This document shows positions 20,098 through 30,714 of a DNA stretch of 64,000 nt, piece by piece. The stretch covers positions 3,658,001 through 3,722,000 of the forward strand of contig AP014719.1 in assembly GCA_001549895.1 (NCBI GenBank), given 5' to 3'. The DNA comes from Arthrobacter sp. Hiyo8. Lineage in GTDB: Bacteria; Actinomycetota; Actinomycetes; Actinomycetales; Micrococcaceae. A program made the position numbers and the translations under genes. A model generated the notes under the pieces. The model was not told the DNA's origin. It ran no database searches and saw only the letters and a program-made list of their open reading frames with translations. Within the stretch, counting starts at the first letter, position 1; each line of letters starts with the position of its first letter.

Positions 20098-20541
20098 GTG
20101 CGTACGTACACCCCGAAGCCCGGCGATATCAACCGCCAGTGGCACGTCATCGATGCCACCGACGTTGTCCTTGGTCGTCTTGCCAGCCAGACCGCAACAC
20201 TGCTGCGCGGAAAGCACAAGCCGACCTTTGCGTCCCACATGGACATGGGCGACTTCGTCATCATCATCAACGCTGAAAAGGTCGCCCTGACCGGCGCCAA
20301 GCTGGAGCAGAAGCGCGCATACCGCCACTCCGGCTACCCGGGCGGCTTGACCTCCGTCAACTACGCGGAACTGCTGGAATCCAACCCGGTCCGCGCCGTG
20401 GAGAAGGCCATCAAGGGCATGCTCCCGAAGAACTCCCTCGCTGCACAGCAGCTGGGCAAGCTGAAGGTGTACCGCGGTGCAGAGCACCCGCACGCCGCCC
20501 AGCAGCCCAAGACTTTCGAAATCACCCAGGTCGCCCAGTAG
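20098..20541 (+). CDS. rplM: 50S ribosomal protein L13
   Basis: Complete 147-aa early-assembly protein of the large subunit. It has [27 protein letters not shown] and the [13 protein letters not shown] end typical of L13. The start GTG 20098 follows AACGAGGCAAAACC. It forms the conserved rplM-rpsI operon with the gene 36 nt downstream. Confidence 0.98.
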   Translation: MRTYTPKPGDINRQWHVIDATDVVLGRLASQTATLLRGKHKPTFASHMDMGDFVIIINAEKVALTGAKLEQKRAYRHSGYPGGLTSVNYAELLESNPVRAVEKAIKGMLPKNSLAAQQLGKLKVYRGAEHPHAAQQPKTFEITQVAQ

Positions 20542-20577
20542 TCCTGGCCACCAAACAACTTTTAATCAAGGAGAATC

Positions 20578-21087
20578 GTGGCTCAGAACGAAGAACTGAC
20601 CACCGAGGCCGTTGTGGCTGAGGAAAACCTGACCAGCTACACCTCGGAGAGCGGTCCTGCAGAAGCAGAAGCGCCGAAGAAGGAGCGCCCGGCACTTACC
20701 GTTGCCGGCGCCGCAGTTGGCCGTCGTAAAGAAGCTGTTGCACGTGTTCGCATCGTGCCCGGCACCGGCAAGTGGATCATCAACGGCCGCGAGTTGGCCA
20801 ACTACTTCCCGAACAAGCTGCACCAGCAGGACGTCAACGAGCCCTTCAAGATCCTTGATCTTGACGGCGCCTACGACGTCTTCGCACGCATCCACGGTGG
20901 CGGCATTTCCGGCCAGGCCGGTGCACTGCGTCTCGGCATCGCCCGTTCGCTGAACGAGATCGACGCCGAGAACAACCGCGCCACCCTGAAGAAGGCCGGC
21001 TTCCTGCGTCGTGACGCCCGCGTCATCGAGCGTAAGAAGGCTGGTCTCAAGAAGGCACGCAAGGCTCAGCAGTACTCCAAGCGCTAA
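20578..21087 (+). CDS. rpsI: 30S ribosomal protein S9
   Basis: Complete 169-aa protein. The S9 core starts near residue 45 ([13 protein letters not shown]) and ends with the basic [12 protein letters not shown] tail that reaches the P-site tRNA. The first about 40 residues are an acidic extension common in Arthrobacter-type S9. The start GTG 20578 has AAGGAGAATC just upstream. Confidence 0.98.
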   Translation: MAQNEELTTEAVVAEENLTSYTSESGPAEAEAPKKERPALTVAGAAVGRRKEAVARVRIVPGTGKWIINGRELANYFPNKLHQQDVNEPFKILDLDGAYDVFARIHGGGISGQAGALRLGIARSLNEIDAENNRATLKKAGFLRRDARVIERKKAGLKKARKAQQYSKR

Positions 21088-21118
21088 AACCGCTTTCGGA
21101 CGCTTCCAGCGGCCCGCA

Positions 21119-21157
21119 GAGGCCCGTTCCGCCATTTTGGTGGGGCGGGCCTTTTCG
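21119..21157 (+). terminator. Intrinsic terminator after rpsI
   Basis: GGCCCG plus CCGCC pair with GGTGG plus CGGGCC around ATTTT, followed by TTTT. It ends the rplM-rpsI operon just before the convergent minus-strand glycosyltransferase. Confidence 0.85.
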
Positions 21158-21160
21158 CGT

Positions 21161-23079
21161 TTAGCGGCTACTTTCCAATGGATTTCCTAGGTCGTACACC
21201 GTGGTGCCATCAGTGACATCTGAGTGGAAGGTGGCCGCCACCCAATTCTGAATCGCCGTGAGCTCCTGGCTGTTTCCCGGGACCTTCAGTTGTTCAGGTT
21301 GCTCGACGAGGTAGCAAATTTGTCCCGCAGCGACCCAGTCCCGGAACTTGTTCAGGGTAGGCTGGGATCCACAGCAGCGAAACCACCCAACGGCATGATC
21401 GGACGATTGGAAGCCAGCTGAAAACGTGCAGCCGTTTGGGCAGGGTAAGTGGCCGCGGCCCACGTACATCTCGAAGGGGCGTTTTGCAGCTTCTCCAAGA
21501 TGGCTTGGCCGGGTTATTGCCTATCGCAATTCCGTAGGCCCAGGCCGGTTCCTGTTTCCTAACTCCGTCAAGGAATCGGCTAAGCGTGTTCGGGTTCCGG
21601 GAGATTCCACCGGAGAGGGGATTGGACCCGGATTGAGGAGAACCCACAGTCAGGAAAGAGCAAATACCGGTCCGATCAGCAGCGCCCCAATTGTCACGGC
21701 AACTGTTGAGCGCCCAAGCCAAGGCCAGGGCGGCCGGACACCAGAGGCTGCCGCCAAGAGCAAGCCGGCAAACAGTACGGCGGTTCCGAGCCATTCGGGA
21801 TACCCCTCGCCAATTTTCCACATTGCGTTTGCGAATATGAAGCTCGCAACCAATGCAGCCGTAGTCAATATTCGCCCTAGCGCTGTCTTGGCGCCCGACA
21901 AGAGCAAACGGGCACCAATACCGACGCAAAGAGCCAGCGGAGGCGCCAGGGAGGACGAATAGTAGGAATGAAAGCCCTGGCTCATGAAACTCAGCACGAG
22001 GTAAGTTGTTACGAACCAGACAACTGCTGCCGACGATAGGATCGCCTCATTCCGTTCGAATCGGCGTGTGGCAACGGCCCACGTAATGGCCATGCAACTG
22101 AGCAAGGCAGGCATGAGCAGCCAGCCGATTTCCTGTCCGTAGTTCAGATTGATCAGCCTGAAGAATCCCGCGTCAGTGCCCATGCCCCTGAACTCTTGGG
22201 GTATGAGTGACAAGGACGGGTCATCTGCATGTTGGACTACGCGGTCGATCCCGTTGTACCCGAGTGTTAGTTCAATCATGCTGTTGCTTGTTGAGCCTCC
22301 GACGAAGGGACGGGATTGGACAGGTGTGAGGTCGACGGCGAGCGGCCAGGCCATGGAACCAGCGGCCATGACGCATCCGGCCAGGGCAAGCCCGAGGAAC
22401 CTTTTACGCCAGGACAGGCGGGCGAAAAGGAGAAAGACCATCGTGATTGCCGGGAGAACCAGAAATGCCTGAAGCTGTTTCGTCAGAAATCCGAGAGCCA
22501 ACAATCCGCCCGCGAGGATCAGTGGCTTGAGTTTGCCCGTCTCTGAGGCCCGGATCCCGGCGTAGAGCGCCGCAATCATCAACAGGACCATGAGTGGATC
22601 CGGGTTGTTGTAGCGGGCTAGTAGAACGGTGATTGGGGTGAATGCGAACACCATTGCGGCGATGAGGGCAGCCACGGCCGGGAAATATCTGCGGGTTAGG
22701 ACAAAGATCAGCAGCGTACTGGACAACGTGATGATGACTTGTGGGACTAGGAGGCTCCAAGAGTTGAGTCCGAATAGTCGGATCGAAAGCCCCATCACCC
22801 AGAGGCTGAGTGGGGGTTTATCCACGGAGATTGAGTTCCCCCAGTCCGAGGAACCGAAGAAGAATGCCGTGAAGTCGTGTTCACCGGACTGCACTGCAGC
22901 TGAGTAAAACGCGTTGGCCAACCATTTTGATCCAGTTTCCACAGGTAAAAAAATGCCGTGGAGAGCAAGAAGACCGCGATGGTGACCTTCTCCCAGCGCG
23001 CAACTGGGGTTGGGCTTCGGACAGCGAAGCCGGTCGGCTGACGCCGAGTACGGGAGGCGGTAGATTCGGACACCGTCAA
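21161..23079 (-). CDS. Membrane glycosyltransferase, GT39/ArnT-like (several frameshifts)
   Basis: Multi-helix transferase that uses a polyprenyl-phosphate sugar and acts outside the membrane. Near the N-terminus it has S-V-D-K-P-P-L-S-L-W, then L-L-A-R-Y-N-N-P-D with the acidic residues of the PMT/ArnT fold, and about ten hydrophobic segments. The C-terminal domain starts near L-A-S-N-R-P-I-M-P-L-G-G-F. Breaks lie near 22914 (TTGGCCAAC), near 21653 (TTCCTGAC) and at several points in 21370-21520. Start TTG 23079 with AAGGAGGAA 6 nt upstream. It pairs functionally with the downstream GT2-GtrA gene. The acceptor is unknown. Confidence 0.8.
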
Positions 23080-23133
23080 AAGATTCCTCCTTGAAATTTC
23101 CCCCAGATGTTGTTCAAGTCTGGGACAACATGA

Positions 23134-24349
23134 TCAAAGTAGCGACTCTTTTGGCTGATTGAGTGCAAAACCCGTGCGCCGTTCCTCCGACCGACGAACC
23201 CGGAAGACCCAGATCCGGAGCAGAACGAATCGGACAAGAGTTGCAAATATGTTTGCGCAGGTCAGGACGAAAAGCTCAGTGCTGGGCGACGCGTCCGGAT
23301 GGATGGCATGTAGTAGTAGCAGGGAAGAGGAAGTGATTCCCAGGCGACCAGGAACACCACGAGGCCTTGAAACTGTTGGGTGAACTGCCGCTCGGGTCCA
23401 TGGATCCTGAACGTGAAGCGGCGGTTGGCAGCCGTGTTCGCGATGGCCGTGAGCAACAGGGCCAGGAAGTTTCCCTGCTGTGGACCAAACGGGCCCTGGA
23501 ACAGCAGATATAGCAAAGCAAAAGCAAGAGTGGAGAACGCGCCGACGATTCCGAAACGTATCACTTGGCCGAAGAAACTTGGACGCGTTGGCGCGGCGAT
23601 AGGTCCTCGCCCCAGCTCCGCGTATATCGCTTGCAAAGGGATATTTCCCTTCATCATGGAACCCGCGACGCGCACGAGGCCCCTGATATCGTCGATGGCC
23701 GTTTGGCGGATATCCACCCTGCTGTCTGGATCGTCGATCCAGTCGACGGGAATCTCGTGGATTCGAAGCCCTGCCCGCTCTGCCAAGATCAACAGTTCGG
23801 TGTCGAAGAACCAGCAGTTGTCCTTCACATAAGGAAGCAGCCGATGCGCGACTTCTGCCCTGACAGCCTTAAAGCCGCACTGGGCGTCGGAAAACTGGAC
23901 CTGCATGGTCCGTTTAAGAATCAGGTTGTAGCTCCGGGAGATGAATTCCCGTTTGGGACCTCTGACCACTCTCGAAGTCCGGCCGAGGCGGGTGCCGATG
24001 CTGACATCCGAGTGTCCGGAAAGCAGGGGAGCGATAAGCGGCGGCAACGCCGCCAAATCGGTCGAGAGGTCCACGTCGACATATGCCAGAACTTTCGCTT
24101 CAGACGAGGTCCAGGCGTCGCGGAGCGCGAAACCCCGCCCTTTGTCTCAAGGCGCCGATAACTGACATTGGGAACCTCATCAGCGAGCTTCCGCGCAATT
24201 AAACCGGTCGCGTCCGTGCTCGCGTTATCGGCAATCGTGATTTTCCAGCTGTACAACAATTCCCGGGAAAGATAGTCGGCAAGCCGATAAATGCTTCGTT
24301 CGAGTATGGCGGACTCGTTGAATACGGGGACAATTATTTCGAGCGCCAA
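23134..24349 (-). CDS. Bifunctional GT2 glycosyltransferase with GtrA domain (two frameshifts)
   Basis: Residues 1 to about 235 are a DPM1-like GT2 domain (E-I-I-V-P-V-F-N-E, then D-V-D-L-S-T-D and the C-G-F-K-A region) making polyprenyl-phosphate sugar. The C-terminal part is a four-helix GtrA domain (V-I-R-F-G-I-V-G-A-F-S-T-L), thought to flip or handle that lipid. Breaks near 24150 and 23342 are each fixed by one base, giving 405 aa ending at TGA 23134. Start TTG 24349, with only a weak ribosome-binding site. With the GT39 gene downstream it forms a donor-plus-transferase pair. Confidence 0.83.
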
Positions 24350-24403
24350 GCCCCAGAGCTAGGTGTCATGCGGTAATCGTAGATACTTGTTAAGGGGCAT
24401 TAC

Positions 24404-24444
24404 TAGAGTGGAGCAAAAAGCGCAAGTCAAGTAGTTCCACTCTA
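24404..24444. repeat. Inverted repeat upstream of glmM
   Basis: TAGAGTGGA (24404-24412) and TCCACTCTA (24436-24444) are perfect complements with a 23-nt spacer. It lies in the divergent gap between the GT2-GtrA gene and glmM. It may be a regulatory hairpin or operator. Confidence 0.4.
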
Positions 24445-24515
24445 TCGATCGCGCGGTTGAAGGAGTATGCACGGCCCTTCCGGCACTCCTTCGCTCGGCC
24501 CCTGCAACCGTCGTC

Positions 24516-24521
24516 TAGACT
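24516..24521 (+). promoter_or_regulatory. Leaderless -10 element for glmM
   Basis: TAGACT, 7 nt before ATG 24529, the same hexamer and spacing as at truA. No Shine-Dalgarno sequence lies before the ATG. Confidence 0.65.
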
Positions 24522-24528
24522 GGACGCG

Positions 24529-25892
24529 ATGGCTAGATTATTTGGAACAGATGGCGTGCGTGGTCTCGCCAATGGATTGCTCACCGCGGAGCTTGCTCTT
24601 CAGTTGGCCCAAGCTGCCGCAGTGGTCCTTGGCCACGAGCGTGCGGCCAACGGAACGCGGCCCCGCGCCGTGGTCGCCCGGGATCCGCGCGCCAGCGGGG
24701 AGTTTATCGCCGCAGCGGTGGAAGCCGGACTTTCGAGTTCCGGCATCGACGTGTACGACGCCGGTGTGCTGCCCACGCCCGCAGCGGCCTACCTCATCGC
24801 CGATCTCGATGCCGATTTCGGCGTCATGATCTCGGCCTCGCACAACCCCGCGCCGGACAACGGCATCAAGTTCTTTGCCCGCGGCGGCCAGAAGCTCCCG
24901 GACGAGGTTGAGGACGCGATCGAGGCCCAGCTCGGCAAGGAACCCTCACGCCCTGTGGGCGGCGACGTCGGCCGGATCCAGCGCTTCTCGGACGCCGAGG
25001 ACCGCTACATCGTCCACCTGCTCGGCACCCTGCCGCACCGTCTTGAGGGCCTCAAGGTTGTCCTGGACTGCGCCCACGGTGCAGCCAGCGGCTGTTCCCC
25101 GCAGGTCTTCTCCAGTGCCGGCGCCGAAGTTGTAGTGATCGGCGCTGAACCCGACGGCCTGAACATCAACGACGGCGTCGGTTCCACCCACCTGGGCCAG
25201 CTCAAGGAAGCAGTCGTCAAGCACGGCGCGGACTTCGGCATTGCCCACGACGGCGACGCCGACCGCTGCCTGGCCGTGGACCATGAAGGCAACGAGGTTG
25301 ACGGTGACCAGATCATGGCGATCCTGGCCCTCGCGCTGAAGAAGTCCGGAAAACTGAAGGACGACGTCCTGGTAGCCACCGTGATGAGCAACCTCGGACT
25401 CAAGATCGCCTTGCGTGAAGCTGGAATCACCATCCGCGAGACCGCGGTGGGGACCGGTACGTCCTGGAGGCAATGCGCGACGGCGGCTTCAGCCTTGGCG
25501 GAGAGCAGTCGGGCCACGTGATCTTCTCCGATTACGCCACCACCGGCGACGGCGTCCTGACCGGACTTCAGATCGCCGCCCAAGTGGCCGGCACCGGACG
25601 GACCCTCCAAGACCTTGCCCGCGCCATGACCAAGCTGCCGCAGCTCATGATCAACGTGAAGGGCGTGGACAAATCGCGCGCCGCCACGGACGAAGGCGTC
25701 GCTGCCGCAGTGGCCGCCGCTGAGCTCGAACTTGGTGACACCGGCCGCGTGCTCCTCCGGCCGTCGGGCACCGAAGCACTGGTGCGCGTGATGGTGGAAG
25801 CCGCGGACATGGAAACGGCCACCCGCATATGCACCGAACTCGCCGGCGTCGTCGAAGACCGCCTCGCAATTCCACGCGAACTGGCAGTTTAG
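24529..25892 (+). CDS. glmM: Phosphoglucosamine mutase (one frameshift)
   Basis: Converts glucosamine-6-phosphate to glucosamine-1-phosphate for UDP-GlcNAc and peptidoglycan. It has L-F-G-T-D-G-V-R-G at the start, the phosphoserine loop I-S-A-S-H-N-P near residue 105, the metal loop D-G-D-A-D-R and the sugar loop G-G-E-Q-S-G-H. A one-base loss near 25455 (GTGGGGACC) splits it. One G restores T-A-V-G-D-R-Y-V-L and 454 aa. ATG 24529 starts at the motif M-A-R-L-F-G. Its product precursor is supplied by glmS 4 kb downstream. Confidence 0.96.
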
Positions 25893-25910
25893 CCCCGAAG
25901 CCAGCAAGCA

Positions 25911-25947
25911 ACTGTGGCCCGTCTCCATGAGGAGGCGGGCCACAGTT
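25911..25947. terminator. Bidirectional terminator between glmM and mscL
   Basis: AACTGTGGCCCG and CGGGCCACAGTT pair perfectly, with TCTCC/GGAGG extending the stem around ATGA. The two genes converge here, and the T/A flanks allow it to act on both strands. Confidence 0.85.
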
Positions 25948-25975
25948 AGTTCAAGTGCTTACCTTTGAGCCGTGC

Positions 25976-26365
25976 CTATCTTTGGGCCAGGCTGTCGCGG
26001 ATCTCCGTGAGGAGCGTGACCGCGGGGTCCGCCGCCGGCTCGTCTTCCGTGATGCCCAACTTGGCGTTGCGGCGCTCGATGAGGTGGTTCATCGGAGCCA
26101 CCACGACGAAATAGATTGCGGCTGCTACCAGGACGAAGTTGACGATCGCGGTCAGCAAAACGCCGAACTGCAGGTCATTTCCGTTGATGGTCACCTTCGC
26201 GAAACTGTCAAAGTTGGGGGATCCAACCAAGGCAGCGATCAGCGGCATGAGGACGTTCTTGACGAGTGCATCAACAACTGCACCGAATGCGGCACCCATG
26301 ACGACGGCTACGGCAAGGTCTACGACGTTGCCCTTCAGAATGAAATTCTTAAATCCACTCAACAT
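25976..26365 (-). CDS. mscL: Large-conductance mechanosensitive channel
   Basis: Intact 129-aa osmotic safety valve. The N-terminal helix reads M-L-S-G-F-K-N-F-I-L-K-G-N-V-V-D-L-A-V-A-V-V and contains the pore-lining helix. A second helix (V-N-F-V-L-V-A-A-A-I-Y-F) and a charged C-terminal bundle follow. The length is normal for actinobacterial MscL. A bidirectional terminator lies just beyond its stop. Confidence 0.95.
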   Translation of the reverse strand: MLSGFKNFILKGNVVDLAVAVVMGAAFGAVVDALVKNVLMPLIAALVGSPNFDSFAKVTINGNDLQFGVLLTAIVNFVLVAAAIYFVVVAPMNHLIERRNAKLGITEDEPAADPAVTLLTEIRDSLAQR

Positions 26366-26453
26366 GGCACCAAGCTAGTGCATGCTTGTAAATTCAAAGT
26401 GAGCAGCCGTTCAATTTCCGGGAGTGTCGGAAACTTTCCTGGTTAATCAACCG

Positions 26454-27307
26454 TTAGGGGTAGCCCGGCGCCGCTTCGAGTCCAAAGTACTCCTCGAGAG
26501 TGCCGATGCCCCGCTTGGCCATATCCGTCGCAGCCTCAACCCCGACGAATCGCAAATGCCAGGGCTCGTAGTAGTAGCCCGTGATCTCATTGAGCATCCA
26601 CGGGTACCTGACAACAAATCCGTGCTTGTACGCATTCGCTTTGGCCCAGACGGCCGCCGGCTGATCAGCGAAGCAGGGTTCGAAGCTGCACGCCCCGCCG
26701 CCGTCGCCGATGTCGAAGGCCCAACCGGTCTGGTGTTCCGAGAAGCCGGGACGGGCGGAAGCCGTGTCCGCCGAGGCCTGGCCGCGCGTGCTCACGTAGC
26801 CGTTGTATGTGGCGGTTTGGGTCTGGAAGGAGCGGTAGCCGGACGCCAAGGTCATGGTGGCGCCTTCCGAAGCGGCTGCTGCGAAGAGCTTTTCGGCCGC
26901 TGCGGCGGTGGTGCTGTTGAGGAGGGACGCCTCTCCGCTGACTGCGAGTTGCACGCGGGGCTGTACCAGGTCGGGAGGGACAAACTGCAAGGGGTCAGCG
27001 GCCGGTGCTTGTTGACGATGACCCACTGGCTCGCCGGGTCGCTCAAGGAAAACTGCTGGGACAGGACCCCCGACGGCGGAGCCTTCGACGGCGGTGCGCT
27101 CGACGGCGGCTCGCTCGCCGCTGCGGTGGGAACCGCCGTCGTGGTCGCAACGGTCGGCGTCGCGGTTTGGAGACCCGAGGGGGACGGTGCCGACGTGGGC
27201 GAGGCGACCCGGGTATCCGGGCTGCAGGCCGCCAAGGCCGCCATTCCCGCCCCTGCGGCAAGAAGCGTCGCGAAGGACCTTCGGCTGGGGCCGCAGTTGT
27301 AGCACAT
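26454..27307 (-). CDS. M15B (VanY-type) D-Ala-D-Ala carboxypeptidase lipoprotein (one frameshift)
   Basis: Extracytoplasmic zinc peptidase trimming peptidoglycan stem peptides. The N-terminal signal ends in a lipobox-like L-A-A-C, followed by a Ser/Thr/Pro/Ala linker. The zinc site is visible: S-E-H-Q-T-G-W-A-F-D (S-x-H-x6-D) and E-P-W-H. A one-base loss near 27004 (CCGGCCGCTG) separates the two parts. Repair gives K-H-R-P-A-D-P-L and 284 aa. The stop is at 26454. It lies next to coaA and divergent glmS in a cell-wall-related neighbourhood. Confidence 0.87.
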
Positions 27308-27312
27308 CCGTG

Positions 27313-28280
27313 CTAGACCTTTCGGAGTAGCATGCGGCGGATGGAATGGTCGGCATCCTTGGTGAGGACAAGTTGCGCCCGGCCGCGGGTGGGGAGCACG
27401 TTTTCCTCAAGGTTGGGCTCGTTGATCCGCTTCCAAATGCCGCGTGCAGTGGCTTCGGCCTCGGCATCGGAGAGCGTCGCGTAACGGTGGAAGTAGGATT
27501 CCGGCTGGGCGAACGCGGTGCTTCGAAGCTTGCGGAAACGGTCCACGTACCAGTCTTCGATGTAGGAAGTCTTGGCGTCAACGTAAATGGAGAAATCAAA
27601 GAAGTCGCTCAGGGCCAAGCCTTGCCGGCCGTCCTGCCGGGGACGCGCGGGGGCCAACACGTTGAGGCCCTCGACGATCAGGACGTCGGGCCTCCGGACC
27701 ACTACTTCCTTGTCCGGGACGATGTCGTAGGTGACGTGCGAATACCAAGGAGCCCGGACTTCTTCGGCGCCCCCTTGATCGCACTCACGAATCGAAGCAA
27801 GGCCCGGCGGTCGTAGGACTCCGGAAAGCCCTTGCGTTCAAGCAAGTGCCGGCGCTTCAACTCGGCGAGGGGATACAGGAACCCGTCGGTGGTGATGAGT
27901 TCGACGTTCGGGGTGCCGGGCCAGCGGCGGAGCATCTCGCGCAGCACGCGGGCGATAGTGGACTTGCCGACTGCCACCGAACCCGCGACGCCGATCACGA
28001 AGGGCGTGCGCTGGGTCTGCTCGCCAAGAAAGGTGGTTGTGGCTGCATGAAGCTGTTGTGATGCCTGGACATAGAGGTGCAACAAGCGGGAGAGCGGGAG
28101 GTAGACCTCGCGGATTTCCTTCATGTCCAGGGGATCGCCAAGGCCGCGAAGCCGGATGATGTCCTCTTCGTTAAGCGGCTGCTCCATCTGCGCACCGAGC
28201 CGGGACCACGTCTGCCTGTCCAGTTCCACGAACGGAGAGGAGCTGTCGCCGTTCGCTTCGTTGCGTTGCAAAGTCACCAT
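27313..28280 (-). CDS. coaA: Pantothenate kinase, type I (one frameshift)
   Basis: First step of coenzyme A synthesis (pantothenate to 4'-phosphopantothenate). The P-loop [12 protein letters not shown] is near residue 97, then T-T-D-G-F-L-Y-P and the [14 protein letters not shown] strand. The frame breaks near 27769 (AAGGGGGCGCC as expected, one G short). Repair gives 322 aa. The start ATG 28280 is chosen at M-V-T-L-Q-R with GGAGGGG about 10 nt upstream. It is divergent from glmS. Confidence 0.94.
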
Positions 28281-28443
28281 AGAGATTCTGCCCCTCCGTT
28301 GGCTGATCCGGAAATACAGCATGAACGGCGGGCAGATTTTGTGTGAGCATGCTCTCCCGGAAAAGGTGCATGAACCTGCATATTCCGCGGCCTGGGCTGA
28401 TTGCGGGCCCGGATATCCTACGTCCATTTCGCGGGGCAACCGC

Positions 28444-28449
28444 TACTCT
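28444..28449 (+). promoter_or_regulatory. Leaderless -10 element for glmS
   Basis: TACTCT, 7 nt before ATG 28457. No ribosome-binding sequence lies in the gap. Confidence 0.6.
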
Positions 28450-28456
28450 TGTAGGC

Positions 28457-30348
28457 ATGTGTGGAATCGTAGGTTACGTTGGCAATTCATCCCGCCGGGC
28501 AGATGCCGGGCACTCGGCCCTCGACGTCGTACTTGAAGGACTCCGGAGGCTTGAATACCGGGGCTATGATTCAGCCGGAGTAGCAGTGGTGGCTGATGGA
28601 ACCATCACAGCCCGGAAGAAGTCCGGGAAACTGAGCAATCTACTGAACGAGCTCGAGGGAAATCCGCTCCCGGACTCGCTGACCGGTATCGGCCACACCC
28701 GTTGGGCCACCCACGGCGGACCCACCGACCAGAACGCCCACCCGCATCTGGCCGATGGCGGACGCCTGGCGATGATCCACAACGGAATCATCGAAAACTT
28801 CGCCGAGCTCAAGCAGGAGCTCATCGCCAAGGGTGTCACTTTCGAATCGGAGACGGACACCGAGGTGGCGGCAGCACTGCTGGGCGATATTTTCCGCAAC
28901 CAACTCAATGGCGACTCCTCCAACGGCAGGCTCACCAAGGCGATGCAGCTCGCGTGCCAGCGGCTCGAAGGCGCGTTCACGCTCCTCGCCGTGCACGCGG
29001 AACGGCCCGACGTCGTCGTCGCCGCGCGTCGCAATTCCCCCTTGTCGTCGGGCTGGGGGAAGGCGAGAACTTCCTTGGCTCCGACGTTTCCGGTTTCATC
29101 GACCACACGCGCCGCGCCGTCGAGCTTGGCCAGGACCAGATCGTCACGATCACCGCCGACACCGTGGAGATCACGGACTTCTTCGGCGCCCCCGCCCAGG
29201 GCAAGGAATACCACGTTGACTGGGACCCGGCTTCTGCGGAAAAGGGCGGCTTCAGCTCCTTCATGGAGAAGGAAATCCACGACCAGCCCGACGCGGTCAC
29301 CCAAACCCTCCTCGGCCGCTCGGACATCAACGGCCAGCTGACTTTGAGCGAGCTCCGGATCGACCCCGAGTTGCTCAAGCAGGTCAACAAGATCATCGTC
29401 CTGGCCTGTGGCACGGCCGCATACGCCGGGATGGTCGCCAAGTACGCCATCGAGAACTGGTGCCGCATCCCCACCGAGGTGGAGCTTGCGCACGAATTCC
29501 GCTACCGCGACCCGATCGTTGACGCCAACACGCTGGTGGTGTCCATCAGCCAGTCCGGCGAGACCATGGACACCCTGATGGCGGTCCGTTACGCCCGCGA
29601 ACAGGGCGCCAAGACGATCTCCATCTGCAACACCAACGGATCCACCATCCCGCGTGAATCAGACGCCGTTCTCTACACCCACGCCGGTCCGGAGATCGCC
29701 GTCGCTTCCACCAAGGCGTTCCTGGCCCAGATCACCGCCGCCTACCTCCTGGGCCTCTACCTCGCCCAGTTGCGCGGAAACATCTTCTCCGGCCAGATCA
29801 AGGACGTCCTGGCGGACCTTGGCAAGATTCCCGCCCACATCCAGAAGATCCTCGACAACGCGGGTCCCCTCCGCGAGCTCGCCCGCAGCATGAAGGACGA
29901 GAAGTCGGTCCTCTTCCTGGGCCGCCATGTGGGCTTCCCGGTAGCACTCGAGGGCGCGCTGAAGCTCAAGGAAATCGCGTATATCCACGCTGAAGGGTTC
30001 GCTGCCGGTGAGCTCAAGCACGGTCCGATCGCCCTGATCGACGAAGGGCAGCCCGTCTTTGTGGTGGTTCCCTCGCCTCGGGGCCGCGATTCCCTCCACG
30101 CGAAGGTTGTTAGCAACATCCAGGAAATCCGCGCCCGCGGTGCGCGCACGCTGGTGATCGCCGAGGAAGGCGACGAAGCCGTGCGGGCTTACGCCGAGCA
30201 CGTTTTCTACGTCCCCCAGACGCCTACCCTGCTGATGCCGCTTCTCACCACTGTTCCGCTGCAGATTTTTGCCGCAGAGCTCGCCAAGGCCAAGGGGTAC
30301 GACGTGGACCAGCCGCGCAACCTCGCCAAGAGCGTGACCGTAGAATAA
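28457..30348 (+). CDS. glmS: Glutamine-fructose-6-phosphate aminotransferase (isomerizing) (one frameshift)
   Basis: Makes glucosamine-6-phosphate from fructose-6-phosphate and glutamine. Cys2 (M-C-G-I-V-G-Y-V-G) is the glutaminase nucleophile. [11 protein letters not shown] and H-T-R-W-A-T-H-G follow. Two SIS domains hold S-I-S-Q-S-G-E-T and the end is L-A-K-S-V-T-V-E. A one-base loss in a C run near 29043 splits the domains. One C restores 630 aa. It is followed closely by acpS and the NAD(P)HX repair gene. Confidence 0.96.
30341..30346 (+). promoter_or_regulatory. Possible leaderless -10 element for acpS
   Basis: TAGAAT overlaps the last codons of glmS and lies 6 nt before ATG 30353. It would allow acpS to be transcribed apart from glmS. 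Confidence 0.45.
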
Positions 30349-30352
30349 CGGC

Positions 30353-30700
30353 ATGATTGTTGGCATAGGCGTAGACGTCGTAGACATAGAGCGCTTCGGG
30401 CGCCAACTCGAGCGGACCCCGGGCCTCCGTGACCGTTTGTTCGTTCCCGCGGAACGCGAGCTCAACACGCGGTCCTTGGCCGCGCGCTTCGCGGCCAAGG
30501 AAGCCGTGGCCAAGGTCTTGGGAGCTCCCGCGGGCATGAACTGGCAGGACTGCTGGATCGGCCTGGACCAGAACGGTCCCACCATCAAGGTGAAGGGCAC
30601 CGTCCTGGCAGTCGCCGATTCCATAGGCGTGAAGCGCTGGCACGTGTCCATGAGCCACGATGGCGGAATCGCCACTGCCATGGTCATCGCCGAAGCGTAG
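30353..30700 (+). CDS. acpS: Holo-[acyl-carrier-protein] synthase
   Basis: Intact 115-aa phosphopantetheinyl transferase that moves the arm from CoA to acyl carrier protein. The N-terminal [12 protein letters not shown] carries the metal-binding Asp, and [13 protein letters not shown] the Glu/Lys motif. H-V-S-M-S-H-D follows near the end. It starts 4 nt after the glmS stop. Confidence 0.95.
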   Translation: MIVGIGVDVVDIERFGRQLERTPGLRDRLFVPAERELNTRSLAARFAAKEAVAKVLGAPAGMNWQDCWIGLDQNGPTIKVKGTVLAVADSIGVKRWHVSMSHDGGIATAMVIAEA

Positions 30701-30714
30701 CAGCGCAAGCAACC

